Assembly (NCBI RefSeq): GCF_004365175.1
Contig: NZ_SOCE01000001.1
Coordinates: 3,355,403 to 3,419,402, forward strand
From: Kribbella voronezhensis
GTDB lineage: Bacteria > Actinomycetota > Actinomycetes > Propionibacteriales > Kribbellaceae
Direction: 5' to 3'
Length of the DNA stretch: 64,000 nt
A program made the translations under genes and the position numbers. Below the pieces are notes generated by a model. It worked only from the letters and a program-made list of their open reading frames with translations, was not told where the DNA came from and did no database searches. Shown here one piece after another: positions 41,825 to 50,043 of the stretch (positions within the stretch are counted from its first letter, which is position 1; each line of letters starts with the position of its first letter).

Positions 41825-43666
41825 TCAGCCGCTCGGTTTGTGATGGTCGGGCAGGGTGGTGGGCTTGGCGTGCAGGAGATAGGTGCCGCGATGAGTCACG
41901 TGGAGTTTGAATCCGTACCGCGTGGTCCACTCGAGCGTGTCGCCGTCGAGGCGTGTGGCAGTCCAGCCTCCGTAGGTCTTGATGCGGTGGCTGAGTCGCC
42001 CTAGTGGGGCGAGATTGCTCGTGTTCGTCTGGCCCGGTGGTCCGTCCTTGACGTATGGCCTGATGTGGTCGAGGTCGGTGTTGATCCCGGTCTCGGCGGT
42101 CCCGTAAGGGAATTGTTCGACGGGATACCTGAGTTTGATGCGCTCTCGCATCCGATGCGGAATCTCGTAGGCATCGACGCTGATGGTGTCGTCGTTGAGG
42201 TCGATCACCGGCTGAATCACGATCTGGTCGTGACCGAGGAGCTCACTCAGCCGTACGACGAGCGCGGGTCCGAAGCCTTCGACGCGCGCCACGCCGTCAT
42301 CGGCGTAGAGAGTCTGGTCGGTGACATGGACATACAGAACCGTTCGAGTCGGTCGGCTCCCTGCGCCGATCCCGTCGCGGTAGCCGGCTTGTTTGATCGC
42401 AGCCACCTTGCCGGCAAGCTCGCGGTGCGCGGCGTCATCCATTCCGGCCGCGGGTGCAGGCTCGTGTGGACGGCCCGCAGGATCTGCGGCCTGCGCGCGG
42501 ACCGGGACACTCGTACAGGGGACTGCGGGAGCACCGGAACTCCAGTCATCGAGCGGATGCCCGGGGGCACTCGGATGCGGCGAATCTCGGTCAGCCTCGG
42601 TCTCCGACTCATCCCTGATCTCCGAGTGCCACTCCAACTCAGCGTCGGCCTCCGAGGCCCACGCGGCAACGGCTGAACCTGCCCCTGTCGCAGGCCCGAG
42701 CGTCGAGGCGTCGGCGCCCGTTGCGTTCTGGAATACCTCAGGGTGTGCGATCGAGCCCTCGTTCTGCGCCGCTGCTGGTGCGTTGTCGGGCCCCGTCCTC
42801 GGCACTCGGTCGTGCTGCGCCGGGGTGCAGCCTGCCGACGAGTTGGGATCGACAGGCGCCGGAGTGGGCGTGGCCGGTGCCTTGGCGCGAGCCAGGTGCT
42901 GGGCTACCTGAAGTAGCTCGTGGGCCAGCGCCGGATCAGCGACGATGCCAACGGCCTTGGCCCGGCGCTGGTCGACGGGGTCGGAGTCGCCAAGTGCGGC
43001 GAGGGCGTCGGCGATCTGACCGATGGTCGCGATGAACCGGATCACGTCGCCGGTGGGTGCACGGACGAACAGGTTGGTCGTGCCGTGATCATCGGTGCGA
43101 CCTGGCCAAACTCCGCGCTCACGGGCCTTCTCTTCGGCTTCCGCCCGGGCGGCTTCGGGATCGGCCTGCCACTTCGCAGCCCTGACAATGCGTTCCAGTC
43201 GCAACGGCGTCAACGTGTCCACAATCTGCGCGACCCGTCGGTCGACGATCGCCGCAGCATCTTCGGACAGGGACAGACATGCGGTGGCGATCTGGCGGGC
43301 CTTCCATTCGACCGCACGGCCGTTGCGGACCTGCTCCCAGGTTTCCGGCAGCCGATGACGCAGAGCCAGCGCCTGACCGATGTAATGCGCGGCGGCGACC
43401 TTGCCGCGACCGGTCACCGCACCGAACTCTGCAGGCGCGAACTCAGCCACCCCTGGGCAACCCGGGCCGCCGTAAACCTTGCCGCGCTCTCCGCCGGGCA
43501 CCGACGACGTGTGACCGGCAAGTGTCGCTGGGTCCGGGTGGAGGTCGGCGAAGTGCAGTGCGTGCTCGATCAGCTCGATGTCGATCTGGTCGCGCTGCTC
43601 CTGGAGGCGCGCCGCCGAGGCGAGCGTCTCCCGAGCATCGAGATCTTCCAGATTTGCTTCGAACAT
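41825..43666 (-). CDS. DUF222/HNH-endonuclease-like protein (13E12 family type)
   Basis: The 613-residue protein has an N-terminal DUF222 helical domain (residues about 1-260: FEANLEDLDARETLASAARLQEQ..., GQALALRHRLPETWEQVRNGRAVEWKARQIA), a long variable low-complexity centre, and a C-terminal HNH-like region (NTDLDHIRPY..., NTSNLAPLGRLSHRIKTYGGW, residues about 540-590). The zinc cysteines of classical HNH proteins are replaced, so nuclease activity is uncertain. ATG 43666 is chosen because TAGTAT lies 7 nt upstream. A consensus SOS box covers the start, so LexA control is expected. Confidence 0.87.
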   Translation of the reverse strand: MFEANLEDLDARETLASAARLQEQRDQIDIELIEHALHFADLHPDPATLAGHTSSVPGGERGKVYGGPGCPGVAEFAPAEFGAVTGRGKVAAAHYIGQALALRHRLPETWEQVRNGRAVEWKARQIATACLSLSEDAAAIVDRRVAQIVDTLTPLRLERIVRAAKWQADPEAARAEAEEKARERGVWPGRTDDHGTTNLFVRAPTGDVIRFIATIGQIADALAALGDSDPVDQRRAKAVGIVADPALAHELLQVAQHLARAKAPATPTPAPVDPNSSAGCTPAQHDRVPRTGPDNAPAAAQNEGSIAHPEVFQNATGADASTLGPATGAGSAVAAWASEADAELEWHSEIRDESETEADRDSPHPSAPGHPLDDWSSGAPAVPCTSVPVRAQAADPAGRPHEPAPAAGMDDAAHRELAGKVAAIKQAGYRDGIGAGSRPTRTVLYVHVTDQTLYADDGVARVEGFGPALVVRLSELLGHDQIVIQPVIDLNDDTISVDAYEIPHRMRERIKLRYPVEQFPYGTAETGINTDLDHIRPYVKDGPPGQTNTSNLAPLGRLSHRIKTYGGWTATRLDGDTLEWTTRYGFKLHVTHRGTYLLHAKPTTLPDHHKPSG

Positions 43667-43674
43667 GTGTTCGA
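43659..43674 (-). promoter_or_regulatory. LexA (SOS) box over the HNH gene start
   Basis: TCGAACATGTGTTCGA is a perfect 16-bp match to the actinobacterial SOS consensus TCGAAC-N4-GTTCGA. It abuts the -10 box TAGTAT (43679-43674 on the minus strand) and includes the start codon, so bound LexA would occlude transcription. Confidence 0.88.
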
Positions 43675-43801
43675 TACTACAGTGTGTGAGCAGGCGATGC
43701 CAAACCGGTGAGACCGATTTCTTCAACTATAGAAGGAAAATCTTCAGACATAGTCGGACGGGAAGGTGCTCCAGATGACGGAGAGTGCAGGTCGAAGCGG
43801 G

Positions 43802-44530
43802 TCAGACCGGTTCGCCGCCGAGGCGTTCGATGAAGGTGCGGAGGCGGCGGCGCCAGGCGGACTGGGTGATGTCGTCGTCGGCGACGGCGAGGCTGACCAG
43901 GTGCTGGGTCATCTCGAAACCGGCGACGGCGTCTCGCAGCGCGGTCAGGGTGTCGTCCGGTACTGCGTGTCGCCCGTGGTCCGGTTCGTCATGGTCCACG
44001 GGGTCCGCCAGCTGGTCCGGCGCGTCCGGATCCTGGCCGATCGGGCGGCTGACCCAGCCGGAGCCGAAGGTCGCGGGCACCAGCAGTTCGGGGACGAGCG
44101 ACTCGTGGCTCAGGTCGGCCAGGTCCTTGCTGCCGCCGGCGATGCTGAAGATCGTCGTACCGCGGCGGCGTACGTCGTCGATCCGCTCGAGCAGCGCGTC
44201 CGGCGGCGCCTGCTCGGCCACCACGAGCAGGGATTCGCCCCGGCCCGAGTCGCGGAGGCGGTCGAGCCCGATCGCCAGGTGCGGTGGCGCGCCCGGTGGT
44301 GGCGACCAGCGCACCAGCGAAGGGCGGACGTCCTCGACGCCCGCGCGGTGGAGTTCGTCGTCGAGGTGAGCAGTGAGGTGCCAGGGCTCGTCCTCGGGCG
44401 GCCCGAACAGCAGCAGCCCACCGACCCGGGTGGTGAACCTGCGCAGCGAATGCGCGAACGAGGTCGTCCGGCCGGCCAACTCGGTACCGGTCAGCAACTC
44501 CCGAAGGACGGCGGCCTTGGTGAGATCCAC
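43802..44530 (-). CDS. Hypothetical protein
   Basis: The 242-residue protein starts MDLTKAAVLRELLTGTELAG. The central part, ESLLVVAEQAPPDALLERIDDVRRRGTTIFSIAGG, has the beta-strand/helix rhythm of a Rossmann or SIS-like fold, and the end (WRRRLRTFIERLGGEPV) is helical. No signal peptide or membrane segment. I do not recognise a family. A terminator-like hairpin separates it from the upstream cupin gene, so it is probably transcribed on its own. Confidence 0.68.
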   Translation of the reverse strand: MDLTKAAVLRELLTGTELAGRTTSFAHSLRRFTTRVGGLLLFGPPEDEPWHLTAHLDDELHRAGVEDVRPSLVRWSPPPGAPPHLAIGLDRLRDSGRGESLLVVAEQAPPDALLERIDDVRRRGTTIFSIAGGSKDLADLSHESLVPELLVPATFGSGWVSRPIGQDPDAPDQLADPVDHDEPDHGRHAVPDDTLTALRDAVAGFEMTQHLVSLAVADDDITQSAWRRRLRTFIERLGGEPV

Positions 44531-44557
44531 CCCTCAAACCTGACACACGCGCTCACC

Positions 44558-44594
44558 TGCCGCGACCCGGGTCGGGTGATCCGGGGTCGCGGCA
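44558..44594 (-). terminator. Hairpin downstream of the cupin gene
   Basis: TGCCGCGACCC (44558-44568) pairs with GGGTCGCGGCA (44584-44594), 45 nt beyond the stop of the minus-strand cupin gene. No T-tract. Confidence 0.6.
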
Positions 44595-44638
44595 CTGGGC
44601 GCGACCCGGTGACGGATCGGCGAGACCTCGCCCGTCTG

Positions 44639-44980
44639 TTACGCGGCGTCCGGGCCGAAGACGAGGATGCGGACGCCCGACTCGGTGCGCGGCTGGTGCC
44701 GGCTGCCGGCCCGGTAGTGCAGGTAGGTGCCGGCCGGGTAGTTCCGGCCGTGGTCGAGGAGCTCGCCGGAGATCACGTAGATCAACTCGTCCCGGTCGTG
44801 CACGTCCACCTCCGGCCAGGTCACCCTCGGATCCAGGTCGAACACCCGGGCCTGAACCGGTCCGCTGGACGGTAGTCCTCGTCGAACGATCCCCGGGGCA
44901 ACGTCGGTCGTCGGCGCCGTGTCGATGAGTACCGCGGCCGGAAGGATCGGTTGGGCCTGGTCGATCAAGTCATTGGTCAT
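44639..44980 (-). CDS. Cupin-domain protein (ChrR-like)
   Basis: The 113-residue protein folds as a small cupin: DLDPRVTWPEVDVHDRDELIYVISGELLDHGRNYPAGTYLHYRAGSRHQPRTESG, with metal-ligand-like His and Glu in VHDRDELIYVISGE and a later His in SRHQP. The arrangement resembles the cupin of ChrR-type anti-sigma factors without the zinc-binding anti-sigma domain. It follows the sigma-factor gene by 71 nt on the same strand, so a regulatory link to the sigma factor is possible but unproven. ATG 44980 is preferred; an upstream in-frame ATG at 45022 exists. Confidence 0.76.
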   Translation of the reverse strand: MTNDLIDQAQPILPAAVLIDTAPTTDVAPGIVRRGLPSSGPVQARVFDLDPRVTWPEVDVHDRDELIYVISGELLDHGRNYPAGTYLHYRAGSRHQPRTESGVRILVFGPDAA

Positions 44981-45051
44981 GCACCTACGGTCCGTCGTCA
45001 GGACGCTCCGTTCCAGACTCATCCTGGTCCGGCAGCGGTCCGATCTGGTCA

Positions 45052-46287
45052 TCAGGATCCGAGGCGGTCGGCTTTCGCCGTGAGGTAGGCGCGTTCGGGA
45101 ACGCTGGTGGTGCGGCGGGCCGCGAGGAGGTAGCTCTCCCGCGCCCCCACAAGGTCACCGGACATCTCGAGCAGATGGGCCCGGACGGCTTCCAGCCGAT
45201 GGTGGTCGGCGAGCCGGCCGTCGGCCTCGAGCGGTTCGAGCAGAGCAAGCCCCTCCTTCGGCCCACTCGCCATCGCTACCGCGACGGCGTGGTTGAGGGT
45301 CACCATCGGGTTGTCGGAAAGCTGCTCGAGCACTTGGTACAGCGCGACGATCTGCGGCCAGTCCGTGTCCTCGGCGCGCTCGGCCGTGTCGTGCACCGCG
45401 GCGATCGCGGCCTGCACCTGGTACGGGCCGAGCTGGCTCCGCGACAACGCGTCGGTCACGAGCGCCTCACCTTCGACGATCGCCGCCTTGTTCCACAGCG
45501 AGCGATCCTGGTCGGCGAGGGGAATCAGCCCGCCGTCGGCGTCGGTCCGGGCGGGCCGGCGCGCGTCGGTCAGCAGCATCAGCGCGAGCAGCCCGGCGAC
45601 CTCACCGTCGTCGGGCAGCAGCCGGCGTACGCCGCGGACCAGCCGGATCGCCTCGGTCGTCAGTTCGGCGCTGTGCAGATCGGTGCCGGAGGAGGCCGTG
45701 TAGCCCTCGTTGAAGATCAGGTAGAGCACGTGCAGCACGGCACCCATCCGAGCGTCGCGCTCGGCCTCCGGCGGCAACTCGAACGTGCTCCCGGCCTGCT
45801 TGATACTCCGCTTGGCCCGACTGATCCGCTGTGCCATGGTCGTTTCCGGCACCAGGAAGGCAGCCGCGATCTGAGCCGTCGTGAGACCACCGACCGCGCG
45901 CAGCGTCAGCGCGATCTGCGAGGCCGCCGACAACGCGGGATGACAGCACAGGAACAGCAGAGTGAGCGTGTCGTCGCGACCACCGAGGTCGTCGATTTCC
46001 GGGCCCTGGGCAACGAACTCCTCCGGCGCGGCAAGGTTTGCCGCGTTCTCCTCGCGTCGGCGGCGGGCGGTGTCGCTGCGCAGCAGGTCCATCAGCCGTC
46101 GCGAGCCGACCCGGATCAGCCAGCCCTTCGGGTTGTCCGGCACCCCCTCGCCCGGCCACTGCTGCGCTGCCGCGAGCAGAGCCTCCTGGACGGCCTCCTC
46201 GGCCAGGTCGAAGTGCCCGTAGTGCCGGACCAGCGCACTCAGGACCTGCGGGGCCTGTTCCCGCAGCAGCAGTTCGAAATCGCTCAC
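45052..46287 (-). CDS. ECF RNA polymerase sigma factor with C-terminal TPR-like extension (ECF42 type)
   Basis: The 411-residue protein has sigma region 2 (ALVRHYGHFDLAEEAVQEALLAAAQQWPGEGVPDNPKGWLIRVGSRRLMDLLR) and region 4 (LTLRAVGGLTTAQIAAAFLVPETTMAQRISRAKRSIK). A long C-terminal part (about residues 190-411; MGAVLHVLYLIFNEGYTASSG...NHAVAVAMASGPKEGLALL) is TPR-like. This layout plus an adjacent DGPF gene defines the ECF42 group, where the C-terminal domain controls activity in place of an anti-sigma factor. GTG 46287 overlaps the DGPF stop (GTGA). Confidence 0.93.
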   Translation of the reverse strand: MSDFELLLREQAPQVLSALVRHYGHFDLAEEAVQEALLAAAQQWPGEGVPDNPKGWLIRVGSRRLMDLLRSDTARRRREENAANLAAPEEFVAQGPEIDDLGGRDDTLTLLFLCCHPALSAASQIALTLRAVGGLTTAQIAAAFLVPETTMAQRISRAKRSIKQAGSTFELPPEAERDARMGAVLHVLYLIFNEGYTASSGTDLHSAELTTEAIRLVRGVRRLLPDDGEVAGLLALMLLTDARRPARTDADGGLIPLADQDRSLWNKAAIVEGEALVTDALSRSQLGPYQVQAAIAAVHDTAERAEDTDWPQIVALYQVLEQLSDNPMVTLNHAVAVAMASGPKEGLALLEPLEADGRLADHHRLEAVRAHLLEMSGDLVGARESYLLAARRTTSVPERAYLTAKADRLGS

Positions 46288-46646
46288 ATCTCCAGTCCCG
46301 ACATCTCCATCACCGGCCGTACTTCGACCGCCAGGTACTGCGCGTCCGGCATCCGCGCCGCATAGCCGATCGCCTCGTCGATCGTCTCGCACTCGACCAG
46401 ATAGAACCCGGCCAGATGCTCCTTGGCCTCGGCGTACGGGCCGTCCGTCGTCGTCAGACCGTCGTCGCGGACGGAGACGGTCCGGGTCGTGATCGGGTCG
46501 GCCAGGCCGGCCGCGCTGACCAGCAGGCCGTGCTCGGTGAGTTCCCGGGTCAGCTCCTGGTGCGACCTGCCCAGGCCCTCGCGTTGTTCGGCCGACAGAC
46601 CGGCCCAGCTCTCCGCGTTGCTGTAGATCAGCAGCATGTACTTCAC
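46284..46646 (-). CDS. YCII/DGPF-domain protein, partner of the ECF42 sigma factor
   Basis: The 120-residue protein has the YciI-like fold: VKYMLLIYSNAESWAGLSAEQ, ELTEHGLLVSAAGLADP, and the DGPF-type motif TTDGPYAEAKEHLAGFYLVECETIDEAIGYAARMPDA. GTG 46646 fits the family's (M)KYMLLIY start and has AGGATGG upstream; ATG 46655 is also possible. It is the first gene of the sigma operon. DGPF proteins are the hallmark partners of ECF42 factors, role unknown. Confidence 0.88.
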   Translation of the reverse strand: MKYMLLIYSNAESWAGLSAEQREGLGRSHQELTRELTEHGLLVSAAGLADPITTRTVSVRDDGLTTTDGPYAEAKEHLAGFYLVECETIDEAIGYAARMPDAQYLAVEVRPVMEMSGLEM

Positions 46647-46721
46647 GGTCACCATCCTGACGGTCCCAAGGGGCCGTTGTGACCCCCTCTCGACCGGTAC
46701 GTCGAAACCGGGCCGGCCGTT

Positions 46722-46739
46722 CTCGACAATTTTGTCGAG
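46722..46739. promoter_or_regulatory. Perfect palindrome between the DGPF operon and the MFS gene
   Basis: CTCGACAA-tt-TTGTCGAG is a perfect 18-bp palindrome in the divergent intergenic region, 76 bp before the MFS start and about 76 bp before the DGPF start. It has the look of a TetR/MarR-type operator, but no such regulator gene is adjacent. Confidence 0.55.
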
Positions 46740-46814
46740 GTGCGGGCAGCAGGCCCGACGTCCGGGGCAAGAGGCGCCCAGCCCGGGCGCCCGTAGTACC
46801 GGAGGACCGACACC

Positions 46815-48212
46815 ATGACGAACACGCCCGACCCGAAGCGCTGGTTCGCGCTGGCCCTGCTCTGTCTGGCCGCGTTCATGATCATCCTGGACGCGTCCAT
46901 CGTGCTGGTGGCAGTGCCGTCGATCGAGCGCGATCTCACCTTCTCGAACGGTGGTGTGCAGTGGGTACCTACCGGCTACGCACTGATGTTCGGCGGGTTG
47001 CTGCTGCTCGGTGGCCGCATCTCCGACCTACTAGGCCGGCGCCGGGTGTTCCTGGCCGGAGTACTGCTGTTTGCCGGGTCCTCGCTGCTGTGCGGCTTCG
47101 CCTGGAGTGGTGACGCACTGGTGTTTGCCAGAGGGCTGCAGGGGATTGCGGCCGCAGTACTGGCTCCTAGTGCGCTGTCCATCGTGATGAACACCTTCCC
47201 GGCCGGAGCCGAGCGGAACAAGGCACTGGGCATCTGGGGAGCTGTCAGCGGAGTAGGCGGTACTGCGGGGTCGCTGGTCGGCGGACCGGTCACAGACGGG
47301 CTCGGCTGGCAGTGGATCTTCTTCATCAACGTCCCGGTCTGCCTGCTCGTCGCAGTACTGACTCCGCTCGTACTGAAGGACAGCCGCGGCCCTGGTCGGC
47401 GTGGATTCGACGTAGCCGGCGCAGTGACGGTCACCGCCGCGCTGATCGTTCTCGTGTACGCCGTGGTGCAGGCGCCCGTGTCGTCCGCAGGACACACCAC
47501 CTTGCTGGCAGTCGTGTCGGCTGCGCTGTTCGCCGTGTTCGTCCAGGTGGAGAAGCGGTCGCCTGCTCCCCTGGTACCGCTGCGGATCTTCCGGTCACGC
47601 GCACTGGTTGGCGGCAACCTGATCACGATCGCCTTCGGCTTCGGTGCTTTCGGGTTGAACTTCATCTACACGCAGTACGCGCAACTGGCGTTGGGGATCT
47701 CCGCGGTGAGGTACGGACTGATGTCCGCCGTACTGGCTGCGACAGCGGTGGTCGGATCGATCGTCGGGCAGAACCTGGTGACTCGGATCGGCCTGCGCCC
47801 GGTGGCAGCCGGATCGCTGCTGCTGTCGGGGATCGGCGCGACGGTGATGAGCCGCCTGACGGTGGAGTCCGGGTACTTCGAACTGGCGTTCTGGGGACTC
47901 ACGATCTTCGGTGCGGGTCTTGGCGCCGGGTGCGTCGCGGGGTCGATCGCGGCGCTGAGCGATGTCGCTGGTGAGGACGCCGGTGTCGCATCCGGGTTGC
48001 AGAATGCTTGCTTCCAGATCGGCGGCGCGCTGGGCATCGCCGTACTGTCTGCGGTCGCTGTGGCGAACACGAGCGGGTCGTCGCCCACGGCAATGACCGG
48101 TGGTTACCGAGTCGCCTTTGCGGCCTGCTGGGCCTTCGTGGCGGTGGGTCTGATCGGTACGAGCCTGCTCGTCACCCGCGCAGCCAACCGGCAACTGCAG
48201 GCGGTCGCGTAA
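46815..48212 (+). CDS. MFS drug:proton antiporter, DHA2 (14-TM) family
   Basis: The 465-residue protein has about 14 hydrophobic segments. DHA2 signatures: LDASIVLVAVPSIERDLTFSNGGVQWVPTGYALMFGGLLLLGGRISDLLGRRRVFLAG (motif A GRISDLLGRRR, and motif D1), RGLQGIAAAVLAPSALSIV and GIWGAVSGVGGTAGSLVGGPVTDGLGWQWIFFINVPV (motif C). Such proteins export antibiotics and cationic drugs. GGAGG lies 9 nt before the ATG. It is divergent from the ECF42/DGPF operon and shares its promoter region. Confidence 0.93.
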   Translation: MTNTPDPKRWFALALLCLAAFMIILDASIVLVAVPSIERDLTFSNGGVQWVPTGYALMFGGLLLLGGRISDLLGRRRVFLAGVLLFAGSSLLCGFAWSGDALVFARGLQGIAAAVLAPSALSIVMNTFPAGAERNKALGIWGAVSGVGGTAGSLVGGPVTDGLGWQWIFFINVPVCLLVAVLTPLVLKDSRGPGRRGFDVAGAVTVTAALIVLVYAVVQAPVSSAGHTTLLAVVSAALFAVFVQVEKRSPAPLVPLRIFRSRALVGGNLITIAFGFGAFGLNFIYTQYAQLALGISAVRYGLMSAVLAATAVVGSIVGQNLVTRIGLRPVAAGSLLLSGIGATVMSRLTVESGYFELAFWGLTIFGAGLGAGCVAGSIAALSDVAGEDAGVASGLQNACFQIGGALGIAVLSAVAVANTSGSSPTAMTGGYRVAFAACWAFVAVGLIGTSLLVTRAANRQLQAVA

Positions 48213-48217
48213 TGCGT

Positions 48218-48553
48218 TCAGCCGGAGAGGACGGTGCCGCGGAGTTCCACACGGTCGCCGACGACAGCGGAGACCCGCCCCGCGACCTGCTGCGCACGAT
48301 CGTCGTCGGCGACATCGACCATGAAGTACCCGGCCAACTGCTCCTTGGTCTCACCGAACGGACCGTCGGTGACCACTTGGACGCCCTCTCTGACCTGCAC
48401 GACCTTGCCGCCGGTGGGCAGATCGAGCGCCGCCGAGCTGACCAGCTCACCGCTCCGGTCCAGCTCCTCCTGCACGACCATCAGATCGCGGAGACCTTGC
48501 GCGGCCTGCTCCGGCGTCCAGTCCTGCCCGTAGATCAGCACGAGATACTTCAC
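48218..48553 (-). CDS. YCII/DGPF-domain protein
   Basis: The 111-residue protein, VKYLVLIYGQDWTPEQAAQG, with VTDGPFGETKEQLAGYFMVDVADDDRAQQVAGRV, is a second DGPF protein carrying the eponymous D-G-P-F. It is paralogous to the one at 46284. GTG 48553 matches the family start. It converges with the MFS gene, 5 nt apart. With the sigma operon only 1.6 kb away, both DGPF proteins may serve the same system (inference). Confidence 0.87.
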   Translation of the reverse strand: MKYLVLIYGQDWTPEQAAQGLRDLMVVQEELDRSGELVSSAALDLPTGGKVVQVREGVQVVTDGPFGETKEQLAGYFMVDVADDDRAQQVAGRVSAVVGDRVELRGTVLSG

Positions 48554-48638
48554 CGTCGCATCGTAACCAGCACAACGGGCAGTACCCCGTGAGCAGCGCT
48601 CCGGGGTACTGCCCGCTCTGCCGAGCGATCCCAGACGA

Positions 48639-48794
48639 TCAGAACCAATGGCGTCTGCCGCCGACGGGGCGACCGGTGGAGCCGAGCAGGAACAGCACTG
48701 CGCCGACCACCAGCAGGATGATGCCGAGTATCCACAGGATCTGGACACCGAGCAGGAATCCCAGCAACAGCAGGATCAGTCCGAGGATGAGCAT
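48639..48794 (-). CDS. Small hydrophobic membrane protein (DUF6131-like)
   Basis: The 51-residue protein, MLILGLILLLLGFLLGVQIL followed by WILGIILLVVGAVLFLLGSTGRPVGGRRHWF, has two membrane segments and a basic tail. AGGAGG lies 6 nt before ATG 48794. Short hydrophobic proteins of this pattern are widespread in actinobacteria and often stress-induced; role unknown. Confidence 0.8.
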   Translation of the reverse strand: MLILGLILLLLGFLLGVQILWILGIILLVVGAVLFLLGSTGRPVGGRRHWF

Positions 48795-49077
48795 GGAGCC
48801 TCCTTCTAGGCAGGCCGTCCGGGCGGTAGTGGACGGCACGCAACTCTGGTGCCCACCTCGAAACGACCTGAATCCTCGCTCTCAGCAACGGTGACGGTGG
48901 GTGAGATCGGTGTCATCGCCGGTGAGATTTCGCCCATAACCAGGCCGAATCGGTACCGCTGAGCGTGCGCGACGTTCGTAATCCGTTAAAACTGCCCGTC
49001 AGTTGTGAGACCTACCGGGATCTGTGCTTGACTCCTCCGGTCGATAACGTTTTGATCTCGGCAGATTGGGTGGTCCA

Positions 49078-50034
49078 GTGGCTGAAGGACGGCATAGACA
49101 GGCGCGGCACCGTCAACCGCGCCGCCAGGTTGTCCGCCCCGGCATCGTGAAGGTCGCGATCCCCGGTGCGGCAGTGGCCATGATGGCCACCGGGTCGGCA
49201 GTCGCCTTCCCCGACGGTGGCTCGACGGCTCACTCGACTGATGCATCGATCGCCAGCTCGTCCCTGCAGTTGGCGCGCGAGACCCAGACCAGCCGCGACG
49301 CCCTCCGGCCCACGCTCAACCTTCCGAGCCAGGCCCCGACCACGCCGGTCGCGAAACACCTCAAGAAGCAGGCGCCGATCCCGAAGCCGGGAGCCACCAA
49401 GACCCGCGCCTCTCAGAACGCGCCGGTCGCGCCGCCGAAGATCACCGGCAGCAAGTACACGACCACCGATGTGAACGTCTGGGCCGTTCCCGGGCAGTCC
49501 TTGCTCGCCGTGCTCCCCAAGGCCAGCAAGGTCTCGGTCACCGGTCAGGTCCAGGGCATCTGGGCGCAGATCGTCCGCGACGGCGCGGTCCGCTGGGTCA
49601 AGGCGCAGTACCTGGCCGCGACCAAGCCGGTCGAGCAGGCCGGCGGCACGATCTCCGCGGCAGCCTGCAAGTCCGGCTCCGGTGTCGAGGACGGCCTCAC
49701 CCCGGACGCGATCCGGGTGCACCGGGCGATCTGCCACCTGTTCCCCTCCGTCACCGAGTACGGCGGCCTGCGCAGCGGCGACAGCGGCAGCGAGCACTCC
49801 ACCGGTCACGCGCTGGACATCATGGTCAGCGGTTCGACCGGCCAGGAGATCGCCGACTGGCTCAAGGCCCATCGCAAGGAGATGGGGGTCAGCCAGCTGA
49901 TCTGGCAGCAGCACATCTGGACGGTCCAGCGCGGCAGCGAAGGCTGGCGGCCGATGGAGGACCGCGGCAGCACCACCGCGAACCACTACGACCACGTCCA
50001 CGTCACCGTCTACGGCAACGAGGGCACCGCGTAA
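49078..50034 (+). CDS. Secreted protein with SH3-like and peptidase-like C-terminal domain
   Basis: The 318-residue protein has a basic N-region (AEGRHRQARHRQPRRQVV), a hydrophobic signal (IVKVAIPGAAVAMMATGSAVA), a Pro/Lys linker, an SH3-like segment (KYTTTDVNVWAVPGQSLLAVLPKASKVSVTGQVQGIWAQIVRDGAVRWVKAQYL) and a C-terminal domain with GLRSGDSGSEHSTGHALDIMV and NHYDHVHVTVYG. The H-x3-G-H-A-x-D and D-H-V-H motifs are the zinc site of LAS/VanY-like peptidases. It probably cuts or binds peptidoglycan outside the cell. Start choice among GTG 49078, 49129 and 49147 is uncertain. Confidence 0.82.
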   Translation: MAEGRHRQARHRQPRRQVVRPGIVKVAIPGAAVAMMATGSAVAFPDGGSTAHSTDASIASSSLQLARETQTSRDALRPTLNLPSQAPTTPVAKHLKKQAPIPKPGATKTRASQNAPVAPPKITGSKYTTTDVNVWAVPGQSLLAVLPKASKVSVTGQVQGIWAQIVRDGAVRWVKAQYLAATKPVEQAGGTISAAACKSGSGVEDGLTPDAIRVHRAICHLFPSVTEYGGLRSGDSGSEHSTGHALDIMVSGSTGQEIADWLKAHRKEMGVSQLIWQQHIWTVQRGSEGWRPMEDRGSTTANHYDHVHVTVYGNEGTA

Positions 50035-50043
50035 GAGCTGGTC

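Noticed and set aside
49000..49077. c-di-AMP riboswitch upstream of the secreted peptidase-like protein
   Set aside because: Such switches often precede wall hydrolases in actinobacteria, but the conserved core motifs are not visible in the short upstream region.
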